Origin: VMDJ01 sp965659945
Lineage (GTDB): Bacteria > Pseudomonadota > Gammaproteobacteria > Chromatiales > Chromatiaceae
Assembly (NCBI GenBank): GCA_965659945.1
Contig: CBFHYJ010000015.1
Coordinates: 1-27,773, forward strand
Direction of reading: 5' to 3'
Length of the DNA stretch: 27,773 nucleotides
Below the pieces are notes generated by a model. That model searched no databases. It was not told the DNA's origin and saw only the letters and a list, made by a program, of their open reading frames with translations. Below are positions 7,683 through 14,349 of the stretch, piece by piece. The stretch's first letter is position 1; each line of letters begins with the position of its first letter. The position numbers and the translations under genes are program-made.

Positions 7683-8804
7683 ATGAAAATCACATTTCAA
7701 GTAGGCGATATTCTCCAGTCAGGCTGTGAAGCAATTGTTAATTCGGCGAATCCATCGTTGCTTGCCGGTGGTGGCCTAAGCGGAGCGATACACCGCGCAG
7801 CCGGTCCAGAGATGGAGAAATACCTAAAGCCATTCGGACCAATAAAGCCCGACAATGCCACCACCTCACCCAGTTTTAACATTGATTGCAATCATGTCGT
7901 TCATGCGGTCGCATCCAGATTTATTCACGGAGCTGACGAGGAGTATCACGCTCTCTATCACTCATACCTAAGCGCATTACACGAGGCCAATATACTTAAC
8001 GTAGAGACAATTGCCTTCCCTGCTATTGGCGTTGGTGTATACCACTGGCCCGCAAGAGAGTCGGCAGAGGCTGCATTTTGGGCAATACAGCATTTTTTAG
8101 ATACCACCGAGAAACTTGAAATCAAATTAATCGCGTTTTATTTCAGCGATGAAAAAATCAAAAACTCTTTTATCGTTGAAAGAAAAAACGCTCTTAATAC
8201 ACAACTCAATCAGATGCTAAAAACGCATAGATCGGTAGGTCAATACGATTTAATCGCATGGGTGTATGGGCATTGGGTTGAAATTCTCGATCAACCAAGA
8301 CCAATTAACGCCTCCGACCTTATAGAGTTTATGTGTACCGAGGGAGATTGGTACTGGAGAAGTGACTTTGAATATCATGCCGACCTTCTATATGGACTCT
8401 TTTACCAAATTGCCAAGTGGGGCATGGACTTCGAGTTTGATATTCCTGAAGAAAGCATAGATTTTAGCGAAAGCATTTATACATATGATAGTTTTCTTGA
8501 GCTTGTAAGCACCCCACCACAAGTAGTTTATGGATGGGACACCATCAGGATGGCACTCACTTTTATTGACGATGGGAAAACCTTAATCAAAGATAATCAA
8601 GCGTGTTTATCCATTGAGATGCACATCATTCTTTTTTTGCAATTTTTTAAGTCAAATCGTGAGACGCAAGGTTTGCAACTGATTGAAGACATACCAAGCA
8701 AAAGACTAAAGGAGTTTCTTCGCAAAGAATGGCATGAAAATTTAGATGAGTTAGAAGTTATTAAGCATAGATGCTATTTGGAACTTAACGGTTCTGCTCA
8801 ATAA
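7683..8804 (+). CDS. Macro-domain protein with long uncharacterised C-terminal region
   Basis: Residues 1 to about 165 form a macro (ADP-ribose binding) domain: VGDI at 7-10, AIVNSANPSLLAGGGLSGAI (18-37) with Asn20 and the Gly-rich loop, and AFPAIGVGVYHWP (111-123), the phosphate loop. Such domains bind or remove ADP-ribose from protein or DNA. Residues about 190-373 are rich in aromatic and acidic residues (WVYGHWVEIL, GDWYWRSDFEYH) and match no family I know. No DarT-like toxin is adjacent, so a DarG-type antitoxin role is not supported. It is the last gene of the plus-strand block and overlaps the opposing gene by 20 bases. Confidence 0.88.
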   Translation: MKITFQVGDILQSGCEAIVNSANPSLLAGGGLSGAIHRAAGPEMEKYLKPFGPIKPDNATTSPSFNIDCNHVVHAVASRFIHGADEEYHALYHSYLSALHEANILNVETIAFPAIGVGVYHWPARESAEAAFWAIQHFLDTTEKLEIKLIAFYFSDEKIKNSFIVERKNALNTQLNQMLKTHRSVGQYDLIAWVYGHWVEILDQPRPINASDLIEFMCTEGDWYWRSDFEYHADLLYGLFYQIAKWGMDFEFDIPEESIDFSESIYTYDSFLELVSTPPQVVYGWDTIRMALTFIDDGKTLIKDNQACLSIEMHIILFLQFFKSNRETQGLQLIEDIPSKRLKEFLRKEWHENLDELEVIKHRCYLELNGSAQ

Positions 8805-9051
8805 GAGATTCCATCACTTCAGAATTTAATTTTCTTTCTGACTCAGGCAAAGCAATGCAAACACTTTTTTCCTCATCTTTCTCATAGCCATCAGAACAAA
8901 GCCAAATACACCCTCTTCCTCCAGCGTACCAATATGCATTTTCAGGCAAGGTGAAGTTAAACCAACATTGCTCAGCAAATAAATAAGAAGGCAATGCAGC
9001 AATAACAAACATGAAGCAACCTAAAAGTTGGCGCAATAAGTAGTTATTCAT
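8785..9051 (-). CDS. Small exported Cys-containing protein
   Basis: This 88-residue protein has a signal peptide: a hydrophobic segment LLGCFMFVIAALPSYLFA at about 9-26 with likely cleavage after FAEQ. The short mature region has four Cys (EQCWF, GGRGCIWLC, SVC), which may form disulfides in the periplasm. No family is recognised. Its ATG shares four bases (ATGA) with the stop of the upstream gene, and its 3' end overlaps the macro gene. It is the last gene of the minus-strand operon. Confidence 0.65.
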   Translation of the reverse strand: MNNYLLRQLLGCFMFVIAALPSYLFAEQCWFNFTLPENAYWYAGGRGCIWLCSDGYEKDEEKSVCIALPESERKLNSEVMESLIEQNR

Positions 9052-9305
9052 TTGGGAATTTCAATGCACTCTATCTGTTTAGAATAATTTTTTACTTTCT
9101 TAAGTTTGACCTTAGCGACAAAGCCTCTATCTGTGGTTTCAAAGGTGACTTTATGATTATGACTTGGAAAGTTTTGATCTGCGTAGTTAATCAACTCATT
9201 TCTACACTGAGATTCACTTGAAAATTTATATACGAGAAAGTCGTGAAGAACTTCGCAATTCATAGGTTGGTTACAAATTATCTGCGTGAAAAGAATTTTG
9301 AACAT
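9048..9305 (-). CDS. Hypothetical small protein
   Basis: This 85-residue protein begins with a short hydrophobic N-terminus (MFKILFTQIICNQ) and has four Cys (ICNQ, NCEV, QCRNE, ECIE). The C-terminus is basic (KVKLKKVKNYSK). No family is recognised. It overlaps the downstream exported protein by ATGA, so the pair is probably co-translated and may act together. A 69-base AT-rich gap separates it from the preceding gene. Confidence 0.6.
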   Translation of the reverse strand: MFKILFTQIICNQPMNCEVLHDFLVYKFSSESQCRNELINYADQNFPSHNHKVTFETTDRGFVAKVKLKKVKNYSKQIECIEIPK

Positions 9306-9374
9306 ACGTATTAGTTTTTAAGTTATAGAAGTACTTTTATTTCTTATGGTAATCAATATTAAATCCTTCATCGC

Positions 9375-9776
9375 TCATATATATATTGTAGATCCATCCC
9401 TCTTGCACTCCACATAGTCAATCCAAGGCTTCCATTTTCTAGGATTCTGCTCTGAGAGAAAATGATTTAAGGCTCTAGCAAAATCAGCTGCTTCACAAAT
9501 ATCTTTTGCCCAATACCAATTTCTCACATAACGCTCATTTCCGTTTGCACGCGACCCCATACGTAATCTCCAATGAAAATAATGGAGATGCCTTACATCA
9601 AATCTCTCGCCATTATCTGTGCAAATACTATGTACATACTCGTTGCCATTTGCCTGATTTATTTCATCAGCCAAATCTAGAGCGTGATCCAGATCATCTA
9701 ACTCATGCTCTTCACTTCCTTTAATCGATTTATCAACAAGGTGTGCGGCAATGTATGTAAAAATAAACTTAGGCAC
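9375..9776 (-). CDS. Hypothetical cytoplasmic protein, GTG start
   Basis: The 133-residue protein has no signal or membrane segment. It is acidic in the middle (SEEHELDDLDHALDLADEIN) and aromatic toward the C-terminus (WYWAKDICEAADF, RKWKPWIDYVEC). The start is GTG at 9776, overlapping the previous stop as TAGTG; the next in-frame Met is 70 residues later, so the GTG is likely. It shares a general pattern (N-terminal beta strand, then a helix with ALDLADEIN-like spacing) with the small protein just upstream, perhaps distant duplicates. Function unknown. Confidence 0.6.
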   Translation of the reverse strand: MPKFIFTYIAAHLVDKSIKGSEEHELDDLDHALDLADEINQANGNEYVHSICTDNGERFDVRHLHYFHWRLRMGSRANGNERYVRNWYWAKDICEAADFARALNHFLSEQNPRKWKPWIDYVECKRDGSTIYI

Positions 9777-9964
9777 TATAGGTACTCAAACTTCCCTGTG
9801 TCTAACTCCTCAATATGCATGACAAAATAATCTAAATTTTGATTATTGATATTTTCAGCATAACTAATAGCTTCGGATAAATTGGAAAACTCAAAGTTAT
9901 TCTTCATTTCAGGAGATGGTTGTGTGCCATTTTTTGTTCTTATATGAAAGTAGTAGTTAGCCAT
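9776..9964 (-). CDS. Small DUF6894-like protein
   Basis: The 62-residue protein starts MANYYFHIRTKNG, reminiscent of the short DUF6894 proteins (YYFHxRDG start followed by an Ala/Glu helix). The helix here is NLSEAISYAENIN. Function of that family is unknown to me. It overlaps the preceding membrane-protein gene by one base (TAATG) and the following gene by one base (TAGTG), so it sits in a tightly packed operon. Confidence 0.6.
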   Translation of the reverse strand: MANYYFHIRTKNGTQPSPEMKNNFEFSNLSEAISYAENINNQNLDYFVMHIEELDTGKFEYL

Positions 9965-10299
9965 TACAACCCCATAATGGCAGCAAATATCAAAAGAAGC
10001 ATCGCGCCAATATGACGCAACAGAATACTCAGATTATTGGCTAGGCGATAAATTGACCCAGAACCTTCAGTGTCATCTTTCATCCATTCTTTTCCATATG
10101 AGTTATGAACCCATTCAAAAAACCAAAGACCTGAAAACCATACTGCCAAATACTTCATAACTTCCCAAATGAAAAGTTTGAGTGTTGGCCACCACTCCCA
10201 ATTCTTTTTTTCGGCCATATTGTCAAAGCCAAAAAACCACCCCACTATCATTGCCAAAACAATATATCGCCAAATTATTATTGTGCTTTTTTTAGTCAT
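9964..10299 (-). CDS. Small membrane protein
   Basis: The 111-residue protein has predicted transmembrane segments at about 9-24 (WRYIVLAMIVGWFFGF), 41-62 (LFIWEVMKYLAVWFSGLWFFEW) and 90-111 (LLRHIGAMLLLIFAAIMGL). A charged stretch lies between the last two. It is rich in Trp. No family is recognised. It begins 13 bases after the stop of the lipoyl-like protein gene and is coupled to the next gene by TAATG. Confidence 0.65.
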   Translation of the reverse strand: MTKKSTIIIWRYIVLAMIVGWFFGFDNMAEKKNWEWWPTLKLFIWEVMKYLAVWFSGLWFFEWVHNSYGKEWMKDDTEGSGSIYRLANNLSILLRHIGAMLLLIFAAIMGL

Positions 10300-10311
10300 T
10301 AAACTTACTGC

Positions 10312-10929
10312 CTATCCATGTATCTCACCAATATCGGCATTAGGCTTAAACCTTCTGTTTTCCTTGATGTATATGGAAGCTAATACGCCTGAATGTTCAG
10401 ACACGAGAGTTGACACCCAGTCTTCCCCCTCAACATCAACTAAATTCTCTCCTGAATTTATGTAATCGCCCTCATTAAAATACCAATGGATTACTTTATA
10501 CCCACCATTACTAGGCTTACCAAAATTATAGCCATAAGTACTTATAACGTATTTCTTTCTCTCTAATTGTTCCTGCTTTGGAACAATACCTTCACTGCAA
10601 TCATTCTCAGCATTCAAGTCATCTTTAACATGCACATCAGTTTCAACACTGTCATTTTTCTTCTTCTTTTTGAGAAGCCCGACAATAAAAAAAGATATAG
10701 AAGAAACGACAGAAACACTTATCAAATGAGCCATAAGAAGAAATAGCCCAACCTCACCTCCAGTAGCATTGGCAATAAGCGCATAAAGTATAAAACTTAT
10801 TGAAAAGCTAACAGCGATAGCCTTCCATAGATTATTGAATATGCTTCCAGAAACAATACAAATGAAAATAAGAATAGGATCTGTTGCTAACTTTGCAGAA
10901 GCACCCAGAATTGCAGCTAAAGAAAACAT
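10312..10929 (-). CDS. Membrane protein with C-terminal lipoyl/biotinyl-like domain lacking the modified Lys
   Basis: This protein has 205 residues from the ATG at 10929, which has a strong GGGGGAG ribosome binding site; the TTG one codon upstream is less likely. The N-terminal half has about three hydrophobic segments (to residue 90) ending in FIVGLLKKKKK. A charged linker follows. The C-terminal 70 residues read like a barrel-sandwich hybrid: VIHWYFNEGDYINSGENLVD, then VEGEDW, then SGVLASIYIKE and the final ADIGEI. In true lipoyl domains a Lys sits in the ETDK turn; here the turn is EGED, so it is probably not lipoylated. It may act like a membrane-anchored adaptor domain. Function unknown. 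Confidence 0.65.
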   Translation of the reverse strand: MFSLAAILGASAKLATDPILIFICIVSGSIFNNLWKAIAVSFSISFILYALIANATGGEVGLFLLMAHLISVSVVSSISFFIVGLLKKKKKNDSVETDVHVKDDLNAENDCSEGIVPKQEQLERKKYVISTYGYNFGKPSNGGYKVIHWYFNEGDYINSGENLVDVEGEDWVSTLVSEHSGVLASIYIKENRRFKPNADIGEIHG

Positions 10930-10995
10930 CAAACTCCCCCAAAAACCTAACTTAAATTCATGTGATTGAATTCAAGGTGATATCAAACAATGACT

Positions 10996-11277
10996 TTATC
11001 GTGACTTTCTTATGCGCCAAATTGAGAGCAATGTAATAACTAATCCAATAGCAATTACAATTACCCATCCCATCGCAAGCACAGCAACCGACTTACCCGT
11101 ATCCTCAACGCATTGCGACATATATTCTTTATCTTTAGCACTAGCATTGTTGATAGCAGCTTCTTTAGCGCAAACCAACTCCATCTCTTGAATAGTTGTT
11201 GGCGCATCAGAGGCATAGTTGAACCAAACCGCCCATGTCAGCATTGATATGCCAATAATTAAGACTATACGGGACAT
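10996..11277 (-). CDS. Small membrane protein with two transmembrane segments
   Basis: The 93-residue protein runs from the ATG at 11277, which overlaps the stop of the 39-codon gene as TGATG. The TTG upstream (11283) would lie inside that gene. Transmembrane helices at about 4-20 (IVLIIGISMLTWAVWF) and 65-86 (VLAMGWVIVIAIGLVITLLSIW) flank a soluble loop with two Cys (ELVCAKEAA, MSQCVEDTG), probably periplasmic and disulfide bonded. The C-terminus is RIRKSR. No family recognised. Confidence 0.65.
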   Translation of the reverse strand: MSRIVLIIGISMLTWAVWFNYASDAPTTIQEMELVCAKEAAINNASAKDKEYMSQCVEDTGKSVAVLAMGWVIVIAIGLVITLLSIWRIRKSR

Positions 11278-11396
11278 CACCAAGGCTTATGAGAACAAAA
11301 AACCTGCTCACTTCTTAAGCAGTTTTGATAAGGAGAAAAAATCATATACATGCCAAATACAAGCATCACAATTATTGCCCATTGAAACTTAGTCAT
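11277..11396 (-). CDS. 39-residue single-pass membrane microprotein
   Basis: A short frame begins with ATG at 11396 behind a GAGAGGAAG ribosome binding site, starts MTKFQWAIIVMLVFGMYMIF and ends HKPW. It has one hydrophobic helix (6-20), then a polar tail with two Cys. The stop and the next ATG share a base (TGATG), so it is probably translated and coupled to the membrane protein at 10996. No relatives are known to me. Confidence 0.6.
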   Translation of the reverse strand: MTKFQWAIIVMLVFGMYMIFSPYQNCLRSEQVFCSHKPW

Positions 11397-11417
11397 AAAC
11401 TTCCTCTCAATTAATAA

Positions 11418-11807
11418 CTATTTTAAAAGGTGATCTTCTACATATCTCTTTAGTAAACGCAGCCTTTCCTTTGACTCCATCATTGGACAGTAGATGTAAT
11501 TCAAATCACCAATCAAAGCAGTTTCAAGATCACAAGCATCTTTCACATAACGTTGCCAAGAATCCTGACTCTTGAGAAGCATGTCGTTTTGACTGGTTGA
11601 TAGTTTCAACTTTAGCTTTAGCAACTCAAGTTTAATCTCGCTATCGTAAAACTCCTTAGCTTTACGTGAACAATACTCAACAGAGCCATTACTATAACCA
11701 CCTTCTTTCTCAATACAGTCTTCGTATGGCGATGACTCAGCCATAACAATTACAGGCAAAAGCATTAGAGATAAAACTACTGCACGCACGAAAATACCTG
11801 AGTCCAT
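11418..11807 (-). CDS. LprI-like (DUF1311) exported protein
   Basis: This 129-residue protein has a signal peptide (about 7-23, VRAVVLSLMLLPVIVMA). The mature domain is related to the lysozyme-inhibitor LprI/DUF1311 family: LLKSQDSWQRYVKDACDLE, then four Cys spread as DCIEK, EYCSR, DACDL and IYCPMM. The family is periplasmic; some members inhibit lysozyme, many are uncharacterised. Its ATG lies 31 bases inside the upstream gene. A GTG at residue 7 with CAGGT upstream is an alternative start. Confidence 0.7.
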   Translation of the reverse strand: MDSGIFVRAVVLSLMLLPVIVMAESSPYEDCIEKEGGYSNGSVEYCSRKAKEFYDSEIKLELLKLKLKLSTSQNDMLLKSQDSWQRYVKDACDLETALIGDLNYIYCPMMESKERLRLLKRYVEDHLLK

Positions 11808-12232
11808 TCTCGTACAACTGGCTTATCTGGACTACCAACAAACTCAATGCTCTTGTTGATTGCCATATAGTCTTCAGATTCTGGCTTCTTTAGCATAAGG
11901 AATGAGGACATCACACGATTAGCTGTAATGAGATGTACGCCTTTATCAGACTTTCCTACTGCGAGATGAACGTAAGGCTTGTTGCTGTCATATACCTTTG
12001 GCTTTAAACCATCTTCATAAATCGTTAGTACATTAGATTCTTCTGAATAATCTACGCTCAGCTTAGTTTCCGAAGGAACTCCATCCATGAACGGATCAAG
12101 ACCAGCATTTAAATAGCGACTCTGGAATAAAGTGTCTGAAGTGCATTGCCAGTTCAACTCTGCTGCTTCAGCTTTATAGAAGTACACAACTGAAAGAATG
12201 ATGACTGCGTAGGCGAGGATGCGCTTTTTCAT
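11777..12232 (-). CDS. Hypothetical exported protein
   Basis: The 151-residue protein begins MKKRILAYAVIILSVVYFYK and has a likely cleavage site at AEAAE. The mature part is beta-rich with two Cys (WQCTSD and FSCVQ) that could bridge the ends. No family is recognised. The start abuts the stop of the lipoprotein gene (TAG then ATG). The signal peptide closely resembles a 27-residue frame in element 2 (16144-16227), which hints that the two elements share cargo ancestry. Confidence 0.65.
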   Translation of the reverse strand: MKKRILAYAVIILSVVYFYKAEAAELNWQCTSDTLFQSRYLNAGLDPFMDGVPSETKLSVDYSEESNVLTIYEDGLKPKVYDSNKPYVHLAVGKSDKGVHLITANRVMSSFLMLKKPESEDYMAINKSIEFVGSPDKPVVREWTQVFSCVQ

Positions 12233-12844
12233 CTAATCTTTAAGCAAAATAGTTGTACCACCTTTGGATGTACAGCGTTCGGGCAGCATATAGGTGTATG
12301 AATTGTTTGCTAACTCGCATATTTTTAATTGGTAACCATATTCGGCACCAGTGTCATCTCTAGGGATAGAGGAAACAGACACCTTCTTTTCAAATTCTTT
12401 TTTATTAATGCTGATCGAGTTTTTACCATCATAAGCAAGTTTTGATGGCTCAAAATGATGGGCGTTCAAATTAGGCATGTTAACCCCAGTGCCAATGACT
12501 TTTTTAGAATATCCCTTAGCACGCAAACACTGCTCTTCCATTGATGATCTTGGTATTGAATTCGTATCTATCCAAGACCGTGGAGCTTCATTCTTTTGCT
12601 GATGACAATTCAACATTATTGCTCCATCACTTGTGCCAGTGTAATTGCCACTGCACTGGGTGCTATAGGTTGGGTTTCCAATCGGTTGACCTGCTGTGTT
12701 TGGATACATCCGTAACGCTTCAATTTCGCACTGATACTTGTCCGCATTAAATTGCTGAGCAGTCGTGTTAGGGCGAATCCATTGGGTACGTTGGCAACCT
12801 GTTAGAACGATTACTGCAACAATCAATATGAATGGCTTCTTCAT
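12233..12844 (-). CDS. Hypothetical lipoprotein, first gene of the minus-strand operon
   Basis: The 203-residue lipoprotein has lipobox LTGC (Cys17) after the signal FILIVAVIVLTG. The mature part starts QRTQWIRPNTTAQQFNADKY and contains C-terminal Cys pairs (CELAN, RCTSKG). The start WIRPNTTAQQFNADKYQCE resembles the beginning of many small gammaproteobacterial lipoproteins that open with WVRPGAT-type motifs. An AGAGGT ribosome binding site sits 5 bases before the ATG. It heads a run of about ten co-oriented small genes down to 8785, all probably envelope located. Function unknown. Confidence 0.7.
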   Translation of the reverse strand: MKKPFILIVAVIVLTGCQRTQWIRPNTTAQQFNADKYQCEIEALRMYPNTAGQPIGNPTYSTQCSGNYTGTSDGAIMLNCHQQKNEAPRSWIDTNSIPRSSMEEQCLRAKGYSKKVIGTGVNMPNLNAHHFEPSKLAYDGKNSISINKKEFEKKVSVSSIPRDDTGAEYGYQLKICELANNSYTYMLPERCTSKGGTTILLKD

Positions 12845-13014
12845 GATGACCTCTGGATTTTCTTATCCACCAATATTAACAAGTGGACTTACCATCACAA
12901 GCCATTTTCAGAATTCATCTTTTTTGTATCTGGGCAGGTACTACTACTTAGCAATACAGTCATCCCCTGCCCCCGTCCCATCATTAAGGCGCACCCCTTG
13001 TTTCTTTTATGCAA

Positions 13015-13045
13015 TAAAAAACCTCACACCCACTAAGGCATGAGG
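13015..13045 (-). terminator. Terminator-like hairpin at element 1 right end
   Basis: On the minus strand CCTCA (13045-13041) pairs with TGAGG (13026-13022), followed by about seven T (13021-13015). It faces transcripts that enter the element from the guaB/element 2 side and may insulate element 1, since the terminator in repeat copy 2 is damaged. A matching hairpin lies at 16934-16963. Confidence 0.55.
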
Positions 13046-13055
13046 CTCTAATTTT

Positions 13056-13077
13056 GATACAAAAACTTGCTACAAAA
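13056..13077 (+). repeat. Right-end arm-type motif of element 1
   Basis: GATACAAAAACTTGCTACAA and two further A form a tandem of related ACAAAAA/TACAAAA units. It is identical to 16974-16995 and shares ACTTGCTACAAAA with 2729-2741 beside the integrase. It lies about 40 bases from repeat copy 2 and is likely an integrase arm site. Confidence 0.55.
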
Positions 13078-13117
13078 GTTTAATATTTTATTTTATAAGT
13101 TATTGATTTTAAAAGTT

Positions 13118-13147
13118 AAAAAGGCGCAGGTCGTAGAACTACAACAA
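13118..13147. repeat. Direct repeat copy 2: junction of elements 1 and 2
   Basis: This exact 30-bp copy is flanked on the right by TTTCGATC instead of CTGCGC. The outer GGCGCAG/CTGCGCC stem is therefore lost; only the inner GTTGTAG/CTACGAC hairpin remains, and terminator function is probably reduced. The last codons and TAG stop of the SMR gene lie inside it. Confidence 0.85.
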
Positions 13148-13474
13148 TTTCGATCTAGAGTAAAAGTTTACCAAAACAACACCGGTGATGATTAAAAATA
13201 ACCCGAAACTAACCTGCCAAGGCATGGTTTGCTTAAAAAAAATCACACTTATCAATGAAATACTAAAAATACCCAATCCAGACCAGGTAGCGTAAACAAT
13301 ATGAATTGGTATTTCTTTTAGAGTGAATGTGAGTAGATAAAAAGAAAACACGTAAAAAACACCAACAAAGACTGTTGGCAATAGCTTCGTAAAGTTTTGA
13401 GTTGCAGGTAACAAGACAGTTCCAAGTACCTCAAACATAATGGCGAAAAACAGCAAAATGTAGCTTCTTGTCAT
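13139..13474 (-). CDS. Small multidrug resistance (SMR/EmrE-like) transporter
   Basis: This 111-residue inner-membrane protein has four predicted helices and the SMR signature: conserved Glu15 in FFAIMFEVLGT, YATWSGLGI in helix 3, and the closing ITGVVLVNF. SMR proteins are proton-coupled dimers that export cationic drugs, guanidinium or polyamines; the substrate here is unknown. The final residues (Leu-Leu-stop) are encoded by the attachment repeat, so the gene lies at the extreme left end of element 2. An AGAAG ribosome binding site precedes the ATG. Confidence 0.88.
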   Translation of the reverse strand: MTRSYILLFFAIMFEVLGTVLLPATQNFTKLLPTVFVGVFYVFSFYLLTFTLKEIPIHIVYATWSGLGIFSISLISVIFFKQTMPWQVSFGLFLIITGVVLVNFYSRSKLL

Positions 13475-13599
13475 ATTTGCTCTTCTGAATAGGATCGAAT
13501 TCAGACCTGTACATAGATTTACTGTTTATACCAAACACACAGAAAAAAGCACTTAAACTGATATTTAAGAATCTTATCTGTTTTATTGGAGCCATCTCC

Positions 13600-13923
13600 T
13601 TGGGTGTTCAGATGACTAATAGGAAAATACCACCTGAAAGTTTTACTGAGTTTTGGGCTAAAGAAAATGATAAACGCCGATTGGACGCTGAGCGAAAGCA
13701 TGAGAGGCATCGACGTGAACTTGAAGCCATGACAAAGGAGGAACTAATTAGGCATATCATGACACCCGTAATGTCTTATAGAACTGATTACAATGAATCA
13801 GCAGCTAGAGGCGCATATCTTCAGAAATATGGGATTGACCCACACAGTATCGAATACTTTCGTCTTTTTGATGACTTGATGGATAACGAAACACTAAGAG
13901 AAAAGTTTGGAACTCTTCAATAG
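13600..13923 (+). CDS. Hypothetical charged protein
   Basis: The protein has 103 residues from the ATG at 13612 or 107 from the TTG at 13600. A TGGAG box at 13587-13591 fits the TTG better (8-base spacing), so the start is unresolved. It is rich in Glu, Lys, Arg and His, with a likely helix or coiled coil at about 18-45 (KENDKRRLDAERKHERHRRE). The second half contains YGIDPHSIEYFRLFDDL. No family is recognised. It is oriented opposite to its neighbours and followed by a shared terminator. Confidence 0.6.
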   Translation: MGVQMTNRKIPPESFTEFWAKENDKRRLDAERKHERHRRELEAMTKEELIRHIMTPVMSYRTDYNESAARGAYLQKYGIDPHSIEYFRLFDDLMDNETLREKFGTLQ

Positions 13924-13936
13924 ATTCTCACCAAAT

Positions 13937-13962
13937 TAAAAAAGGGCTCTGTCGAGCCCTCT
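13937..13962. terminator. Bidirectional intrinsic terminator
   Basis: GGGCTC (13944-13949), loop TGTC, GAGCCC (13954-13959) has a seven-A run on the left, so it gives a strong T-tail on the minus strand for the 14018-15257 genes. The plus-strand tail (CTATAT) is weak but may serve the gene ending at 13923. Confidence 0.8.
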
Positions 13963-14017
13963 ATATGCCGACTAAGTTACTTTACAGAAAGCGATAAAAC
14001 TTAGTTGTCACAGAACA

Positions 14018-14320
14018 TCATTGAGCAGGTGTATTCTGTGCAGGCATTTGTGGAGCTCCAGCAGGAGCATAGTAATAAGGACGCTCGTATGCACTGGCGT
14101 TCATGTTGGTGTTTCGATTGTAGTTACTGGACATGTCACCGGCAGACTTACCACGACCTTTGAAAGTCATTGAGAAAGTTGCTTCACCTTCACCGGTACC
14201 ATTACCGTTCATGTTACCAGCGCCATTTGACTCACCACCCGAATAGAGGTTGTCAGTACCAAAAAATGCACTAGCTGACATGGATGCTGTTAAGAGTGAT
14301 ACAAAAATAATACGTTTCAT
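14018..14320 (-). CDS. Sulfur-globule-family-like exported protein
   Basis: The 100-residue protein has a signal peptide (MKRIIFVSLLTASMSASA, then FFGTDN). The mature part is low complexity, rich in Gly, Asn, Met and Ser (GAGNMNGNGTGEGEATFSM, then FKGRGKSAGDMSSNYN), ending in a Tyr/Pro/Ala tail. The pattern after a short AFFG start resembles small proteins annotated as sulfur globule family in sulfur-oxidising and methylotrophic gammaproteobacteria. I infer a periplasmic structural role. An AGGAAT ribosome binding site precedes the ATG. The family call is tentative. Confidence 0.5.
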   Translation of the reverse strand: MKRIIFVSLLTASMSASAFFGTDNLYSGGESNGAGNMNGNGTGEGEATFSMTFKGRGKSAGDMSSNYNRNTNMNASAYERPYYYAPAGAPQMPAQNTPAQ

Positions 14321-14349
14321 TTAAAAAATTCCTATATTTAATAAAAAAG

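Larger units (their letters stand above)
12845..13117. promoter_or_regulatory. Conserved right-end region of element 1
   Basis: This 273-base gene-free stretch is homologous in blocks to 16737-17034. Shared parts include GTATCTG then GCAGGTACT, a C-rich tract (12964-13005, G-rich on the minus strand), the hairpin at 13015-13045, the motif at 13056-13077, and an AT-rich tail into the repeat. It should hold the promoter of the minus-strand operon and the right-arm integrase sites. No promoter boxes can be assigned with confidence. Confidence 0.6.
2658..13147. mobile_element. Integrative element 1 (about 10.5 kb, autonomous)
   Basis: The unit from repeat copy 1 to copy 2 is 10,490 bp. It separates guaA from guaB, which are adjacent in most relatives. 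It begins with a tyrosine integrase gene immediately inside the left repeat, followed by a plus-strand block to 8804: HIT, HNH, GIY-YIG, polymerase-like and macro-domain genes. A minus-strand block of small envelope-type genes runs from 12844 back to 8785. The motif TTGCTACAAAA lies at both inner ends. No capsid, conjugation or replication-initiator gene is visible, so it is neither a recognisable prophage nor an ICE. No excisionase was recognised. Boundaries are precise to the 30-bp repeat. Confidence 0.85.

Noticed and set aside
7683..8804. DarTG toxin-antitoxin system
   Set aside because: Only a macro domain is present; no DarT-like ADP-ribosyltransferase is adjacent and the C-terminus does not look like DarG.
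2658..13117. Element 1 as a prophage or ICE
   Set aside because: No capsid, terminase, tail, lysis, relaxase or conjugation genes are recognisable.
13519..13710. 63-codon minus-strand frame
   Set aside because: It overlaps the plus-strand gene at 13600, has no ribosome binding site or family features, and is probably a shadow.
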